Of a stretch of DNA of 64,000 nucleotides, positions 7,890 to 17,041 are shown in pieces (positions within the stretch are counted from its first letter, which is position 1; the number at the start of each line of letters is the position of its first letter). Both the position numbers and the translations under genes were made by a program. Below the pieces are notes generated by a model. It made no database searches. It saw only the letters and a program-made list of their open reading frames with translations, and was not told the DNA's origin. Source of the DNA: Xanthomonas arboricola pv. juglandis (GTDB lineage Bacteria > Pseudomonadota > Gammaproteobacteria > Xanthomonadales > Xanthomonadaceae); contig NZ_JZEF01000003.1 of the NCBI RefSeq assembly GCF_001013475.1, positions 1 to 64,000 of the forward strand. The letters run 5' to 3'.

Positions 7890-10346
7890 TTAGAAGTCGT
7901 AACGCAGGCTGATGCTGGTGGTGCGGCCGGCAATCGAGCGCGCGCGGATGATGCCGTTGGCCGGGATGCTGGCTTCCTCGGCCTCGGTCAGGCCGAAGGT
8001 GTTGAACAGGCTGTTGACGTTGAGCGCGACGGTCAGTGCGTCGGTCACGCGGTAGTCGCCGAACAGGTTCACCTGCGTATAGCCCGGCATCTTCAGCTGA
8101 TTGGAATCCTGGGTGTAGGCATCGGTGGTGCCGATCAGGTTGATGCCGAACTGGTAGCCGTCGCCGCGATAGCTGGGCGTCAACTGCCACACCACATCGG
8201 CCTGGCGACGCGGCACGTTGCCGGTGTTTTCCGGGGTGATCTGGTCCTTGGAAATCTCCGCATCGGTCCAGGTCAGGCCGCCGTTGACGGTGAAGCCTTC
8301 GTAGCGGTAGCTGGCTTCCAGCTCCACGCCGTGCGCCTCGTAGCTGCGGTTGAAGAAACGCTGGCTGGTGACTTCGAAATTCTGTTCCTCGGTGCGCGCC
8401 GAGAACGCGGTGGCGAACAGGCTCAGGCCATCGCGGCGCCATTTCAGGCCGGCTTCGGCCTGGCGGACCACGTTGACGCCTTCATCGGAGGAGACCGAGC
8501 CGTCGTCGCGGACCACGCCGAACAGCAGGCGGTCGGCATTGGCGCGTGCGCCGCGGCTGATGCGCGCGAACGCGCCCAGGTCGTCATTGATCAGGTAGTT
8601 GCTGCCCAGCGAATACGACAGGTAGTTCCAGTCGTAATCCACCGGCCGTGCGTTGGCGGTGTCGACGGTGGCCACGCGCTGTTCCACCGGCTGGATCACG
8701 CCATCGCCGTTGACATCCAGGTTTTGCGCGATCGCGGTGCCGGCATAGCTGCCGCGTGCATCGCCCATGTCGTAACGCAGGCTGCCGTCGATGCTGAACT
8801 TGCCGCTGTCGAAGGTCAGTGCGACGTACGGCGCGTTGACGTCGTAGCGCACGTCGTAGCTGCGGGTGATGCAGCAATCGCCCCAGAACGGGGTGCCGTA
8901 CGCATACAGGCCATTTTGCGAGCGCGACACGCCGCCGGCATCGACCACGTTGAGCAGACGCGAATCGCGGCCCAGGCTCTGCACGTAGGAGTTCCAGGTC
9001 CAGTCCATGTCGATGGTCTGGCGCGAGCTGTAATAGCCCATGCGCAGGTTGAGCGTGCGGCCGTCGCCGCCGAACTCGCGCGAGACGCTGAGGTCGTTGG
9101 TGACGTTGCCCAGGTCGTTGATCGCCACGTTGAACAGATGCGTGCGGATCGCGTTGCCGGTGTAGGCCTGGCCGGCGTCCGGGCCGCTGGCCTGCACCAG
9201 TTGCGCGCCGGCGCCGCCGATGGACGCAGCCAGCGTGGCGGCATCGGTGACCTCGGCCGGGAACGGGCTGACGAAGCGGCCGCTGTTGTCGGCGATGCGG
9301 AACTTCTCGCTCAGGTTCCAGCCGCTGCCCAGGTCGAACCAGGCCTCGGCGCCGATGGTGCGCGAGATCGGATGCATGCCGTCGCCCAGGTCGGTGCGGC
9401 GCGGCTGGTTGTTGCCGTCCAGGCCGACATCGCTGCGGAAATTGCGGCTGTACAAGGTGTCGTTGCCCGGATCGAAGCCGGCGAAGCCGCCCAGGTCCGG
9501 CGAGCCATCGCGGCCACGCACGGAGGTCGGCACCGGCAGATAACCGGCGGCGCGATCGTTGAGGTATTTGCCGTAGACGCGCACGTAGCCGTTCTCGAAC
9601 AGCCGGGTCAGGTTGGCCTTGAGCTGGCCGCCCTTGTCGGTGGTGTAACCGGCATCGCGCACGCCATCGCCCTGGCGGAAGAAGCCGCCGATGTTGAACT
9701 GCCAGTTTTCCGCGAACGGCGCGCCGTAGTCGAAGTCCACGCGGGTGTTGTCGTAATCCAGGCCGCGGCTCACGCCGACGCTGCCGCCTGCGGTGTCGCC
9801 GGTCTTGCTGATGAAGTTGATGATGCCGCCGGGCGCATTGCTGGTGAACGTCGATGCCGAGCCGCCGCGGATGGCTTCGATGCGGTCCAGGGTGAAATCC
9901 GAGCGCAGGAAGATGTCCGAGTTGCCGAAGGCGATATCGCCGAATTCCATCACCGGCAGGCCGTCCTCCTGCAGCTGCAGGAACTTGGCGCCGCCGGAGG
10001 CCACCGGCAGGCCGCGCACGGCGATGTTGGCATTGCCTTCGCCACCGCTGGATTCGGAGCGGATGCCGGGGATGTTGCGGAAGATCTCGGCGGTGCTGCG
10101 CGGCGCCGATTGTTCGATCGCCTCGGCGCCCACGGTGCTGACCGACACGCTGGACTTCAGCTTGGTGGTGGCGGTGGAAGTACCGGTGACGAACACCGAA
10201 TCCAGATTGACCGCGGCGCTGTCGGCGGCCGGCGGGGTGACGGGTGCGGCCGTGGTCGCGTCCTGCGCCAGCGCGGCAGGCGCGCACAGGCAGGAGGCGA
10301 CCGCGCAGGCCAGGGCATGCAGGCGCAGGGTGTGCAAGGTGGACAT
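7890..10346 (-). CDS. suxB: TonB-dependent outer-membrane sucrose receptor
   Basis: This 818-residue TonB-dependent transporter moves sucrose across the outer membrane with energy from TonB-ExbBD. A signal peptide ends about ALAQDA. The plug domain begins near residue 50 (NLDSVFVTGT), with RGLPVASGGAKFLQLQEDGLP typical of the plug, and the 22-strand barrel ends in the aromatic C-terminal signature ISLRYDF. In Xanthomonas suxB is known to be repressed by SuxR and needed for high-affinity sucrose uptake. Start: ATG at 10346, preceded by a purine-rich GAGAGAGAA. It is divergent from suxC across a 267-bp region holding two identical operators. Confidence 0.95.
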   Translation of the reverse strand: MSTLHTLRLHALACAVASCLCAPAALAQDATTAAPVTPPAADSAAVNLDSVFVTGTSTATTKLKSSVSVSTVGAEAIEQSAPRSTAEIFRNIPGIRSESSGGEGNANIAVRGLPVASGGAKFLQLQEDGLPVMEFGDIAFGNSDIFLRSDFTLDRIEAIRGGSASTFTSNAPGGIINFISKTGDTAGGSVGVSRGLDYDNTRVDFDYGAPFAENWQFNIGGFFRQGDGVRDAGYTTDKGGQLKANLTRLFENGYVRVYGKYLNDRAAGYLPVPTSVRGRDGSPDLGGFAGFDPGNDTLYSRNFRSDVGLDGNNQPRRTDLGDGMHPISRTIGAEAWFDLGSGWNLSEKFRIADNSGRFVSPFPAEVTDAATLAASIGGAGAQLVQASGPDAGQAYTGNAIRTHLFNVAINDLGNVTNDLSVSREFGGDGRTLNLRMGYYSSRQTIDMDWTWNSYVQSLGRDSRLLNVVDAGGVSRSQNGLYAYGTPFWGDCCITRSYDVRYDVNAPYVALTFDSGKFSIDGSLRYDMGDARGSYAGTAIAQNLDVNGDGVIQPVEQRVATVDTANARPVDYDWNYLSYSLGSNYLINDDLGAFARISRGARANADRLLFGVVRDDGSVSSDEGVNVVRQAEAGLKWRRDGLSLFATAFSARTEEQNFEVTSQRFFNRSYEAHGVELEASYRYEGFTVNGGLTWTDAEISKDQITPENTGNVPRRQADVVWQLTPSYRGDGYQFGINLIGTTDAYTQDSNQLKMPGYTQVNLFGDYRVTDALTVALNVNSLFNTFGLTEAEEASIPANGIIRARSIAGRTTSISLRYDF

Positions 10347-10448
10347 TGCGGTTCTCTCTCTCACGGATGGTGGTATGCCGACGCCTGCATCGTTCCCTCC
10401 CAGGGAGTGGCCGTGTGGCCTGCAGTGCGAGCGCAGTGATACGCCTCA

Positions 10449-10463
10449 ATACAATCGATTGCA
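10449..10463. promoter_or_regulatory. SuxR (LacI-family) operator box 1
   Basis: ATACAATCGATTGCA, centred on the perfect palindrome CAATCGATTG (10452-10461), has the CG-centred symmetry of LacI-family operators. It lies about 103 bp upstream of suxB. An identical core is repeated at 10541-10550. Assignment to SuxR is inferred from context. Confidence 0.75.
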
Positions 10464-10538
10464 ATCTTGCGCTGCAGCATCATTCCTTGGCTTGCGCGCT
10501 GATGTTTCGATAAGCGAAAACGTGTTGCGGCGCAGCGT

Positions 10539-10553
10539 TACAATCGATTGCAA
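10539..10553. promoter_or_regulatory. SuxR (LacI-family) operator box 2
   Basis: TACAATCGATTGCAA, with the same CAATCGATTG core as box 1 and in the same orientation. Core spacing is 89 bp, close to 8.5 helical turns. It lies about 60 bp upstream of suxC, so one box probably serves each divergent promoter. Confidence 0.75.
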
Positions 10554-10613
10554 AGACGGCAGGGTACAGTGCGCTGCGGCCACTGGGAGCCGCACCGATG
10601 CCCAGGGTTCTGC

Positions 10614-11933
10614 ATGTCGTCGACCGCCACTCCGTTCTCCTTCGCGCGCATCCTGGCGCTCAACGCCGGCTTCTTCGGCGTGCAATACAGCTTCGGCCTG
10701 CAGCAGAGCAACATGAGCCCGATCTACAACTATCTGGGCGCCGATCACGCGAGCCTGCCGTACCTGTGGCTGGCCGGGCCGATCACCGGGTTGGTACTGC
10801 AGCCGTTCGTCGGCGCGTGGAGCGACCGCTCGGTGACCCGCTGGGGCCGGCGCATGCCGTACATGGTGCTGGGCGCGCTGGTGTGCAGCCTGTGCCTGCT
10901 GGCGATGCCGTTCAGCACTGCGCTGTGGATGGCGGTGTGCCTGCTGTGGATCCTGGATGCGGCCAACAACGTGGCGATGGAGCCATACCGTGCGCTGGTC
11001 AGCGATGTGCTGGCGCCACCGCAGCGGCCGCTGGGCTATCTCACCCAGAGCGCGTTCACCGGGCTTGCGCAGACGCTGGCCTATCTCACCCCGCCGTTGC
11101 TGGTGTGGATGGGCATGAACCAGGACGCCGCCAATGCGCACCACATTCCCTATGTCACCATCGCCGCCTTCGTGATCGGTGCGGGGTTTTCCGCAGCCTC
11201 GATCCTGCTCACCGCGCGCAGCGTGCGCGAGCCGGTGCTTGCGCCGGCAGAGATCGCGCGGATGCGCCAGACCGGTGCCGGCCTGGGCGCCACAGTGCGC
11301 GAAATCTACGGCGCCCTGCGCGCGATGCCGCCGACCATGCGCCAGCTCGCGCCGGTGATGCTGTTCCAGTGGTACGCGATCTTCTGCTACTGGCAGTACA
11401 TCGTGCTGTCGCTATCGACCAGCTTGTTCGGCACCACCGAAGCCGACTCGCATGGCTTCCGCCAGGCTGGCCTGGTCAATGGGCAGATCGGCGGGTTCTA
11501 CAATTTCGTCGCGTTTCTGGCCGCGTTTGCGATGGTGCCGGTGGTGCGCCGCATCGGCCCCAAGTACACGCACGCGGCCTGCCCGGTCGCGGCCGGCGTG
11601 GGCATGTGGGTGTTGCCGGGCATCCAGGACCGCTGGCTGATGCTGCTGCCGATGATCGGCATCGGGCTCGCCTGGGCCAGCATGATGGGCAACCCGTACC
11701 TGATGCTGGCCGACAGCATTCCGCCCGAGCGCACCGGTGTGTACATGGGCCTGTTCAACCTGTTCATCGTGCTGCCGATGCTGATCCAGATCGTCACCTT
11801 GCCGCTGTACTACGAGTGGTTGTTGCACGGCGACCCACGCAACGTGATCCGCCTGGCCGGCGCACTGATGCTGGCCGCCGCAGTGGCGATGCTATGCGTC
11901 CGCGTCCGCAAGCCCAAGGCAGCAATGGCGTAG
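10614..11933 (+). CDS. suxC: MFS sucrose transporter of the inner membrane
   Basis: The 439-residue, 12-helix carrier belongs to the glycoside/sucrose branch of the major facilitator superfamily. The family loop between helices 2 and 3 reads GAWSDRSVTRWGRRMPY. The N-terminus (RILALNAGFFGVQYSFGLQQSN) matches plant-type SUC/bacterial sucrose symporters. It should move sucrose delivered by SuxB from periplasm to cytoplasm, where SuxA cleaves it. I chose ATG 10614 (MSSTATPFSF), since the upstream in-frame stretch is not membrane-protein-like and overlaps the operator region. The gene converges on suxR. Confidence 0.93.
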   Translation: MSSTATPFSFARILALNAGFFGVQYSFGLQQSNMSPIYNYLGADHASLPYLWLAGPITGLVLQPFVGAWSDRSVTRWGRRMPYMVLGALVCSLCLLAMPFSTALWMAVCLLWILDAANNVAMEPYRALVSDVLAPPQRPLGYLTQSAFTGLAQTLAYLTPPLLVWMGMNQDAANAHHIPYVTIAAFVIGAGFSAASILLTARSVREPVLAPAEIARMRQTGAGLGATVREIYGALRAMPPTMRQLAPVMLFQWYAIFCYWQYIVLSLSTSLFGTTEADSHGFRQAGLVNGQIGGFYNFVAFLAAFAMVPVVRRIGPKYTHAACPVAAGVGMWVLPGIQDRWLMLLPMIGIGLAWASMMGNPYLMLADSIPPERTGVYMGLFNLFIVLPMLIQIVTLPLYYEWLLHGDPRNVIRLAGALMLAAAVAMLCVRVRKPKAAMA

Positions 11934-12036
11934 CCGCGACGCGTTACGTCTGTGTCGCTGCGTACGAAACAACCGACCGCGACCACGTGGACAGCAACAC
12001 GTAGCTATGCACCGCACGCCATCACGCACGCTCTTA

Positions 12037-12073
12037 CGATTCCCGATTCCCGATTCCCGATTCCCCAATCCCG
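12037..12073. repeat. CGATTCCC short tandem array (single-sided)
   Basis: About four imperfect copies of CGATTCCC fill the suxC-suxR gap. They are the complement of the GGGAATCG arrays at 14242, 17153 and 55187. Unlike those, no facing partner array is visible here. Confidence 0.85.
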
Positions 12074-12076
12074 GCC

Positions 12077-13108
12077 TCACGCCGACTCACGCACCACCAA
12101 TTTCACCGGCATCTCCACCGACTCCACCGCTTCGCCGCCGATCAACGCCAGCAGCCGGTCCACCAGCAGGCGCGCGGCCAGGCCCAGGTCCTGCCGCACC
12201 GTGGTCAACGGCGGTTGGCTGTAGGCGGCGAGCGGAATATCGTCGAAGCCCACCAGCGAGATGTCCTGCGGCACGCGATGCCCGGCTTCGACCAGGGCGC
12301 GGATCGCGCCGACCGCGATCACATCGGAGGCGGCGAACAGCCCGTCCGGCGGATCGGTCTTCTTGAGCATGGCGCGGGTGAGGCGGTAGGCGTCTTCGCT
12401 GAGGAAGTGGCTGCGCGCATGCAGGCGCGTATCGAACTCCAGCCCGTGCCGCTGCAGCGCATGGCGATAGCCGGCAAAGCGCGGTGCGACCTCGGGCAAC
12501 TGGTCGTCGCCGAGAAAGGCGATGCGGCGACGGCCGCTGGCGATCAGATGTTCGGTGGCCAGCGCGCCGCCCTGGAAATTGTCGCTGCCCACGCTGATGT
12601 ACGACTGCCCGTCGATGCGGCTGCCCCAGACCGCCATCGGCAGGCCATCGCGCGCGGCTTCGTCCAGCGCGGCATGTTCGGAACTTTGCCCCAGCACGAT
12701 CACGCCATCGGAGCGGCTGCCGCGTGCGAGTTGTTCCACCCATCCGTCCTGATGCCGGTCGAGCTTGGACAGCAGCATGCTGTAGCCGCGCCCGGTCAGT
12801 TCCTCGGCCAGCAGCGCCAGCATCGTCATCATGAAAGGGTCCGACAGCGGCTGGTCCAGCGCATGCATCATCTGCACCGCCACGCTCACCGTGTTGGAGC
12901 GTTTGGCGCGCAGGCTGCGCGCGATCGGATCGACCTGGTAGCCGGCATCGGCGGCAATCTGCTTGATGTATGCACGCGTCCGCTCGGCCACCACCGGGCT
13001 GCCGGCCAGGGCACGCGACACGGTGGATTCGGACACGCCTGCCATGCGGGCGATGTCGGCCATCTGCGGGCGGGCACCCGGCGTGGCGCGTTCTGAAGGT
13101 TTGGCCAT
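12077..13108 (-). CDS. suxR: LacI-family repressor of the sucrose genes
   Basis: The 343-residue regulator has an N-terminal LacI helix-turn-helix (MADIARMAGVSESTVSRALAG, about residues 15-35), a hinge helix (ARSLRAKRSNTVSV) and a periplasmic-binding-protein-like effector core ending LVVRESA. In Xanthomonas SuxR represses suxA, suxB and suxC until sucrose or a derivative is present. The two identical CAATCGATTG palindromes in the suxB-suxC interval are the natural targets. Start: ATG at 13108 (MAKPSERATPG). A longer frame upstream lacks family similarity. No good Shine-Dalgarno is visible. The gene is convergent with suxC. Confidence 0.94.
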   Translation of the reverse strand: MAKPSERATPGARPQMADIARMAGVSESTVSRALAGSPVVAERTRAYIKQIAADAGYQVDPIARSLRAKRSNTVSVAVQMMHALDQPLSDPFMMTMLALLAEELTGRGYSMLLSKLDRHQDGWVEQLARGSRSDGVIVLGQSSEHAALDEAARDGLPMAVWGSRIDGQSYISVGSDNFQGGALATEHLIASGRRRIAFLGDDQLPEVAPRFAGYRHALQRHGLEFDTRLHARSHFLSEDAYRLTRAMLKKTDPPDGLFAASDVIAVGAIRALVEAGHRVPQDISLVGFDDIPLAAYSQPPLTTVRQDLGLAARLLVDRLLALIGGEAVESVEMPVKLVVRESA

Positions 13109-13276
13109 GTCAGCGTAGTGCGGAAAAACCCGAGTGTAATCAGTTCGCGCTGGAGGCGGGTTGATCGACGCAGTGGCGGCCGCTTGTGCGCGCTGGGCAA
13201 TGCGATCACACACCTGCATGCAAACGCCGGGCGCGCGGGGCGTGCATGCAGCGGCCACGACTAGCGCGGGGCTTTG

Positions 13277-13340
13277 GAGCGGTGAGGCTTCAGGGGAGTG
13301 AGGCTTCAGAGCAGTGATGCATCAGAGCGGTGATGCTTCA
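13277..13340. repeat. Four imperfect 16-bp tandem repeats upstream of suxR
   Basis: Consensus GAGCGGTGATGCTTCA, at 13277, 13293, 13309 and 13325, with one to four differences per copy. It lies about 170 bp upstream of suxR in a 370-bp non-coding gap (13109-13478). I see no other structure in that gap. Confidence 0.8.
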
Positions 13341-13478
13341 CCGCCATTAGCAAGGACTGCGCTCAGCGCCCGGCTGGCGCGCTCGGCGTTGGAACCGCAA
13401 GTCTCCTCCGCACAGTCCTGCTCGGGCGCGCCGTCTGTATCGAGCTGACGACCGCTCGCTACGATCTGTCAGCGGCTC

Positions 13479-14219
13479 TCAACCCATGTACAGACCGCCG
13501 TTGACCGCATAGTCGGCGCCGGTCACGTAGGCAGCCTCATCGGAGGCGAGCCAGGCGCACAGTCCGGCGACTTCGGCCGGTTTGCCGAGCCGGCGGATCG
13601 GCACCGAGGTGGCCAGGCGGTCGAGCACGTCGGGTGGGAAACTGCTGATCGAAGCGCTGGCGATATAGCCCGGCGAGATGGTATTGACGGTGACCCCGCG
13701 CGAGGCCACTTCCTGCGCCAGGGCGCGGCTGAAGCCATGCATCGCCGCCTTGGCGGTGGCGAAATTGATCTGCCCGATCTGGCCCTTGTGCGCACTGACC
13801 GAGCCGATGTTGACGATGCGTCCCCAACCGCGCGCGGTCATGCCATCGACCACCTGCTTGGTGATGTTGAACAGGGAATGCAGGTTGCTGGCGATCACCA
13901 CGTTCCAGTCGTCGCGGCTCATCTGCCGGAACAGGGTGTCGCGGCTACCACCGGCGTTGTTGACCAGCACATCGATCTCGCCGACCTCGGCCTTGACCTT
14001 GGCGAACGCGGCCACGGTGGAATCCCAATCGGCGGCATTGCCTTCGGAGGCGACGAACTCGAAGCCCTGCTCGCGCTGTTCGCGCAGCCAGGAGGTCTTG
14101 CGCGGCGAATTGGGCCCGCAACCGGCGACCACGGTATGCCCGCTGCGCGCCAGCTTCTGGCAGATCGCGGTACCCACACTGCCCATGCCACTGGTGACGT
14201 ATGCGATGCGAAGTGTCAT
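13479..14219 (-). CDS. phbB: Acetoacetyl-CoA reductase homologue (PhbB/PhaB) with altered active site
   Basis: The 246-residue short-chain dehydrogenase aligns end to end with PhaB of Ralstonia (RIAYVTSGMGSVGTAIC, VVAGCGPNSPR, ASEGNAADWDST, GADYAVNGGLYMG). PhaB reduces acetoacetyl-CoA to (R)-3-hydroxybutyryl-CoA with NADPH. Two features are abnormal. The catalytic Tyr of YxxxK is Phe (INFATAK; F153, with S140 and K157 kept), encoded by TTC. The dinucleotide loop TGGMGGIG reads TSGMGSVG. Activity is therefore doubtful. The start ATG at 14219 has a perfect AAGGAG nine bases upstream. No phaA or phaC is adjacent. Confidence 0.88.
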   Translation of the reverse strand: MTLRIAYVTSGMGSVGTAICQKLARSGHTVVAGCGPNSPRKTSWLREQREQGFEFVASEGNAADWDSTVAAFAKVKAEVGEIDVLVNNAGGSRDTLFRQMSRDDWNVVIASNLHSLFNITKQVVDGMTARGWGRIVNIGSVSAHKGQIGQINFATAKAAMHGFSRALAQEVASRGVTVNTISPGYIASASISSFPPDVLDRLATSVPIRRLGKPAEVAGLCAWLASDEAAYVTGADYAVNGGLYMG

Positions 14220-14241
14220 TGCTTGAACTCCTTCGGAGTTT

Positions 14242-14409
14242 GGGAATGGGGAATCGGGAATGGGGAATCGGGAATGGGGAATCGGGATTGGGGAATCGGT
14301 AGAGCAGGAGCCGCTTTTGCGGCTTCTGTTCGCCATGTGGAACTCAGGAATCGACATGACAGCACAGCGCCGCCCTTACGATTCCCCACTCCCGATTCCC
14401 CATTCCCGG
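14242..14409. repeat. Facing GGGAATCG arrays (inverted pair)
   Basis: GGGAATGGGGAATCGGGAAT-type units fill 14242-14299, and the complementary orientation (CGATTCCCC, CCCGATTCCCC) fills 14379-14409, with about 80 bp between. A transcript could fold into a long imperfect stem. The pair occupies most of the phbB-citM gap. Confidence 0.85.
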
Positions 14410-14416
14410 CGCGCGA

Positions 14417-15745
14417 TCAGCGCGCCAACGGAAACAGGCCAAACAACAATCCGCCCGCCAACATCAACAGGGAGATCAGCACCGCCCACTTCAACGTGAA
14501 GCGTTGATGGTCGGCGAAGTCGACCTTGGCCAGGCCGACCAGCAGATAGGTCGAGGGCACCAGCGGGCTGAGCAGATGCACCGGTTGCCCGGCCAGCGAG
14601 GCGCGCGCCATTTCCACCGGGGTGATGCCGTAGTGGCCGGCGGCCTCGGACAGGATCGGCAGCACGCCGAAGTAGAACGCGTCGTTGGACATGAAGAACG
14701 TAAACGGCATGCTGACGATCGCGGTGATCACCGCCAGATACGGGCCCCAGCTGTCCGGGATCACCGCCAGGAAGCTGCGCGACATCGCTTCGACCATGCC
14801 GGTGTTGGACAGGATGCCGGTGAAGATGCCGGCGGCGAAGATCAGCGACACCACCGACAGCACGTTGCCGGCGTGATTGACCAGGCGACGGCGCTGCTCG
14901 GCCAGGTTGGGGTAGTTGATCATCAGCGCCAGCGCAAAGCCGATCATGAACAGCACCGGCATCGGCAGCACGCCGACCACCAGCGCGGCCATCAGCGCCA
15001 GGGTCAGGAGCAGGTTCACCCATAGCAGCTTGGGCCGCTTCGTGTCCTCGGTGTCTTCCACGCGCGGCAGCGCATCGCTTTCTTCGGGGATGCTGGTGTC
15101 CAGCCAGTTGCCGTCGGCCGGCAGGCGCACCACGCCCAGGCGGCGCCGTTCGCGCATGCCCAGATACCAGGCCAGCGTGAGGATGCCGGCGATCGCCATC
15201 GCCATCGCGGGCACCAGCGGCACGAACACATCGGCCGGATCCACGTGCAGGGCGGTGGCGGCACGCGCGGTGGGACCGCCCCATGGGGTCAGGTTCATCA
15301 CGCCGCTGGCCAGGATAGTCACGCAGGTGAGGTTGAGCGCGTTCATGCCCAGGCGCTGGTACAGCGGCAGCATCGCCGACACGGTGATCATGTAGGTGGT
15401 GGAGCCATCGCCGTCGAGCGAGATCAGCATTGCCAGGATCGCCGTGCCCATGACGATCTTCAGCGGATCGCCCTTGACCAGGCGCAGGATGCGGCCGACC
15501 AGCGGATCGAACAGGCCGGCATCGATCATCACCCCGAAGTAGAGGATGGCGAACATCAGCATCACGCCGGTGGGCGCGATCTTCTTGATGCCGTCGAGCA
15601 TCATCTCGTTGATGCCGGTGCCGAAGCCGCCCAGCAGCGCGAACACGATCGGCACCGTGATCAGAGCCACCAGCGGCGACAGCCGCTTGCTCATGATCAG
15701 GTACATGAAGGTGATCACCATTCCGAAACCGAGCGCGGTCAGCAT
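14417..15745 (-). CDS. citM: CitMHS-family citrate-cation/proton symporter
   Basis: The 442-residue inner-membrane carrier has about 12 hydrophobic segments and belongs to the CitMHS family, which imports citrate complexed with Mg or Ca together with protons. Conserved blocks include SLDGDGSTTYMIT, NLTPWGGPTARAA and FFMSNDAFYFGVLPIL. A hydrophilic loop at about residues 205-240 (PEESDALPRVEDTEDTKRPK) splits the two halves. It lies 102 bp downstream of an OprO/P-type porin on the same strand and opposite tctDE, a two-component system known to control tricarboxylate uptake. This fits a citrate regulon. The metal preference cannot be read from the sequence. Confidence 0.92.
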   Translation of the reverse strand: MLTALGFGMVITFMYLIMSKRLSPLVALITVPIVFALLGGFGTGINEMMLDGIKKIAPTGVMLMFAILYFGVMIDAGLFDPLVGRILRLVKGDPLKIVMGTAILAMLISLDGDGSTTYMITVSAMLPLYQRLGMNALNLTCVTILASGVMNLTPWGGPTARAATALHVDPADVFVPLVPAMAMAIAGILTLAWYLGMRERRRLGVVRLPADGNWLDTSIPEESDALPRVEDTEDTKRPKLLWVNLLLTLALMAALVVGVLPMPVLFMIGFALALMINYPNLAEQRRRLVNHAGNVLSVVSLIFAAGIFTGILSNTGMVEAMSRSFLAVIPDSWGPYLAVITAIVSMPFTFFMSNDAFYFGVLPILSEAAGHYGITPVEMARASLAGQPVHLLSPLVPSTYLLVGLAKVDFADHQRFTLKWAVLISLLMLAGGLLFGLFPLAR

Positions 15746-15847
15746 GCGGGCAAATCCTTTGAGGCGTACAGCAGGGGGAGAGTGGAGCGCGCGGCGGCGG
15801 GTGCATTGCAGCAGCGGTGACGCATCATGCGAAGATCAGGCAAACGG

Positions 15848-17041
15848 TCAGAAGTCGTACTGGAAGCGGCCGGTCACCGCCAGCGTGTGATCGACCACCG
15901 CATCGACCATGCGGTCGCGGTTGCGGCTGTCGATCACATTGAGCATCACGCGCAGGTTCGGCTTGAAATACCAGTTACCGCCCAGCGTCCACGACTGCGT
16001 GCTGGCGTTGATGAAATCGGGTTGGCCATCCAGATGCTGATCGCCGCGCATGTAGTCGTAGCGCAAGGCCAGCTCGAACGCGCCGGAGGGGCGATTGGGC
16101 GTCTTGATCCGGCTGAAACGTCCGGTCTTGCGGTCGTAGCCGCGCGACTCGCCGGTGACGAACCAGCTGACCAGGCCGTAGCTGGCCAACACCTTGGCAT
16201 GCTGGGAGCCGTCGTCGAGCAGGCCGCCGCTGAATTCGCTCTGCCACGACCACGGGCCCAGCACTTCGGCGTATTCCAGCGACCATTTGTCGAAATCGGT
16301 ATCGCGGCCATCGGCAAAGCGCGCCAGGGTGATGCGGCTGTTGTTGGCCAGATCGTTTTCCGGGCGTGGCCGGATCAACAGGGACGCCGCGCCGCCGCTG
16401 CCCGGATGCGAATAGCGCTCGTGCGCCAGCGACACGCCCAGGTGGCGCAGCCGTGCCTCGCCCATCTCCGGTGCGAAGGTCAGCCGCGTGCCGAGCGCGC
16501 CGCCCTTGGTCGAGGAATTGTCGATGCTTTCCAGGCTGTAGGCCGCGGTGGACCAGGTCGCATCGGGGCGATTGGCCTGCCAGGAGATCGCCTTGCGATA
16601 GATCGGCGCCAGCGTGGTGGAGGCATAGCCGCGTTCCAGGAACGGGCCGTAGTTGGAGCCGGTGCGATCGTCCAGCGAGAAGTACTGCTTGAACTGGCCC
16701 ACAGTCAGCGTACCGGCGGAGAACTTCTTGGCGACGTACACATCGCGCGCCAGGATGCCGCGGCTGCCGGACTCGTATTGCAGGCCGGCAAATTCCGCCT
16801 CGGCCTTGTAGGTGAAGCCGTAGAACTTGCCGGCCACATCCAGCCACACGCGACGGAACTGGGTGTCGTTGCGCTCGGGCGTGCCGCGTTCGTCGTTGTC
16901 GAACACGGTGAAGTCCCAGTGCACGCGCCCACCCAACTCGGCGGTGACCGGGCCGTCGCCCTCGGCCGCATGCGCCGCCGGTGCCAGGCACAGCGCAGCG
17001 CAGGTGGTGAAGACGCGCAGACGCAAGGTGTCGTTGCTCAC
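15848..17041 (-). CDS. OprO/OprP-type outer-membrane porin of the citrate module
   Basis: The 397-residue protein has a signal peptide (RVFTTCAALCLAPAAHA) and a 16-strand phosphate-selective-porin-like barrel ending in GRFQYDF. OprO/P porins favour anions, so with citM downstream and tctDE divergent it probably admits citrate or its metal chelate. Two starts are possible. A GTG at 17041 (VSNDTLRLRVF), used here, gives a compact signal peptide and has GGGAGGG just before it. An ATG at 17059 adds MYLGGS and lacks a good ribosome-binding site. Spacing from GGGAGGG to GTG is short, so the choice is moderate. Confidence 0.85.
   Translation of the reverse strand: MSNDTLRLRVFTTCAALCLAPAAHAAEGDGPVTAELGGRVHWDFTVFDNDERGTPERNDTQFRRVWLDVAGKFYGFTYKAEAEFAGLQYESGSRGILARDVYVAKKFSAGTLTVGQFKQYFSLDDRTGSNYGPFLERGYASTTLAPIYRKAISWQANRPDATWSTAAYSLESIDNSSTKGGALGTRLTFAPEMGEARLRHLGVSLAHERYSHPGSGGAASLLIRPRPENDLANNSRITLARFADGRDTDFDKWSLEYAEVLGPWSWQSEFSGGLLDDGSQHAKVLASYGLVSWFVTGESRGYDRKTGRFSRIKTPNRPSGAFELALRYDYMRGDQHLDGQPDFINASTQSWTLGGNWYFKPNLRVMLNVIDSRNRDRMVDAVVDHTLAVTGRFQYDF

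Noticed and set aside
7617-10439. 940-residue frame antisense to suxB
   Set aside because: It shadows the suxB codons in high-GC DNA, with alanine/valine/glycine-rich composition and no domain.
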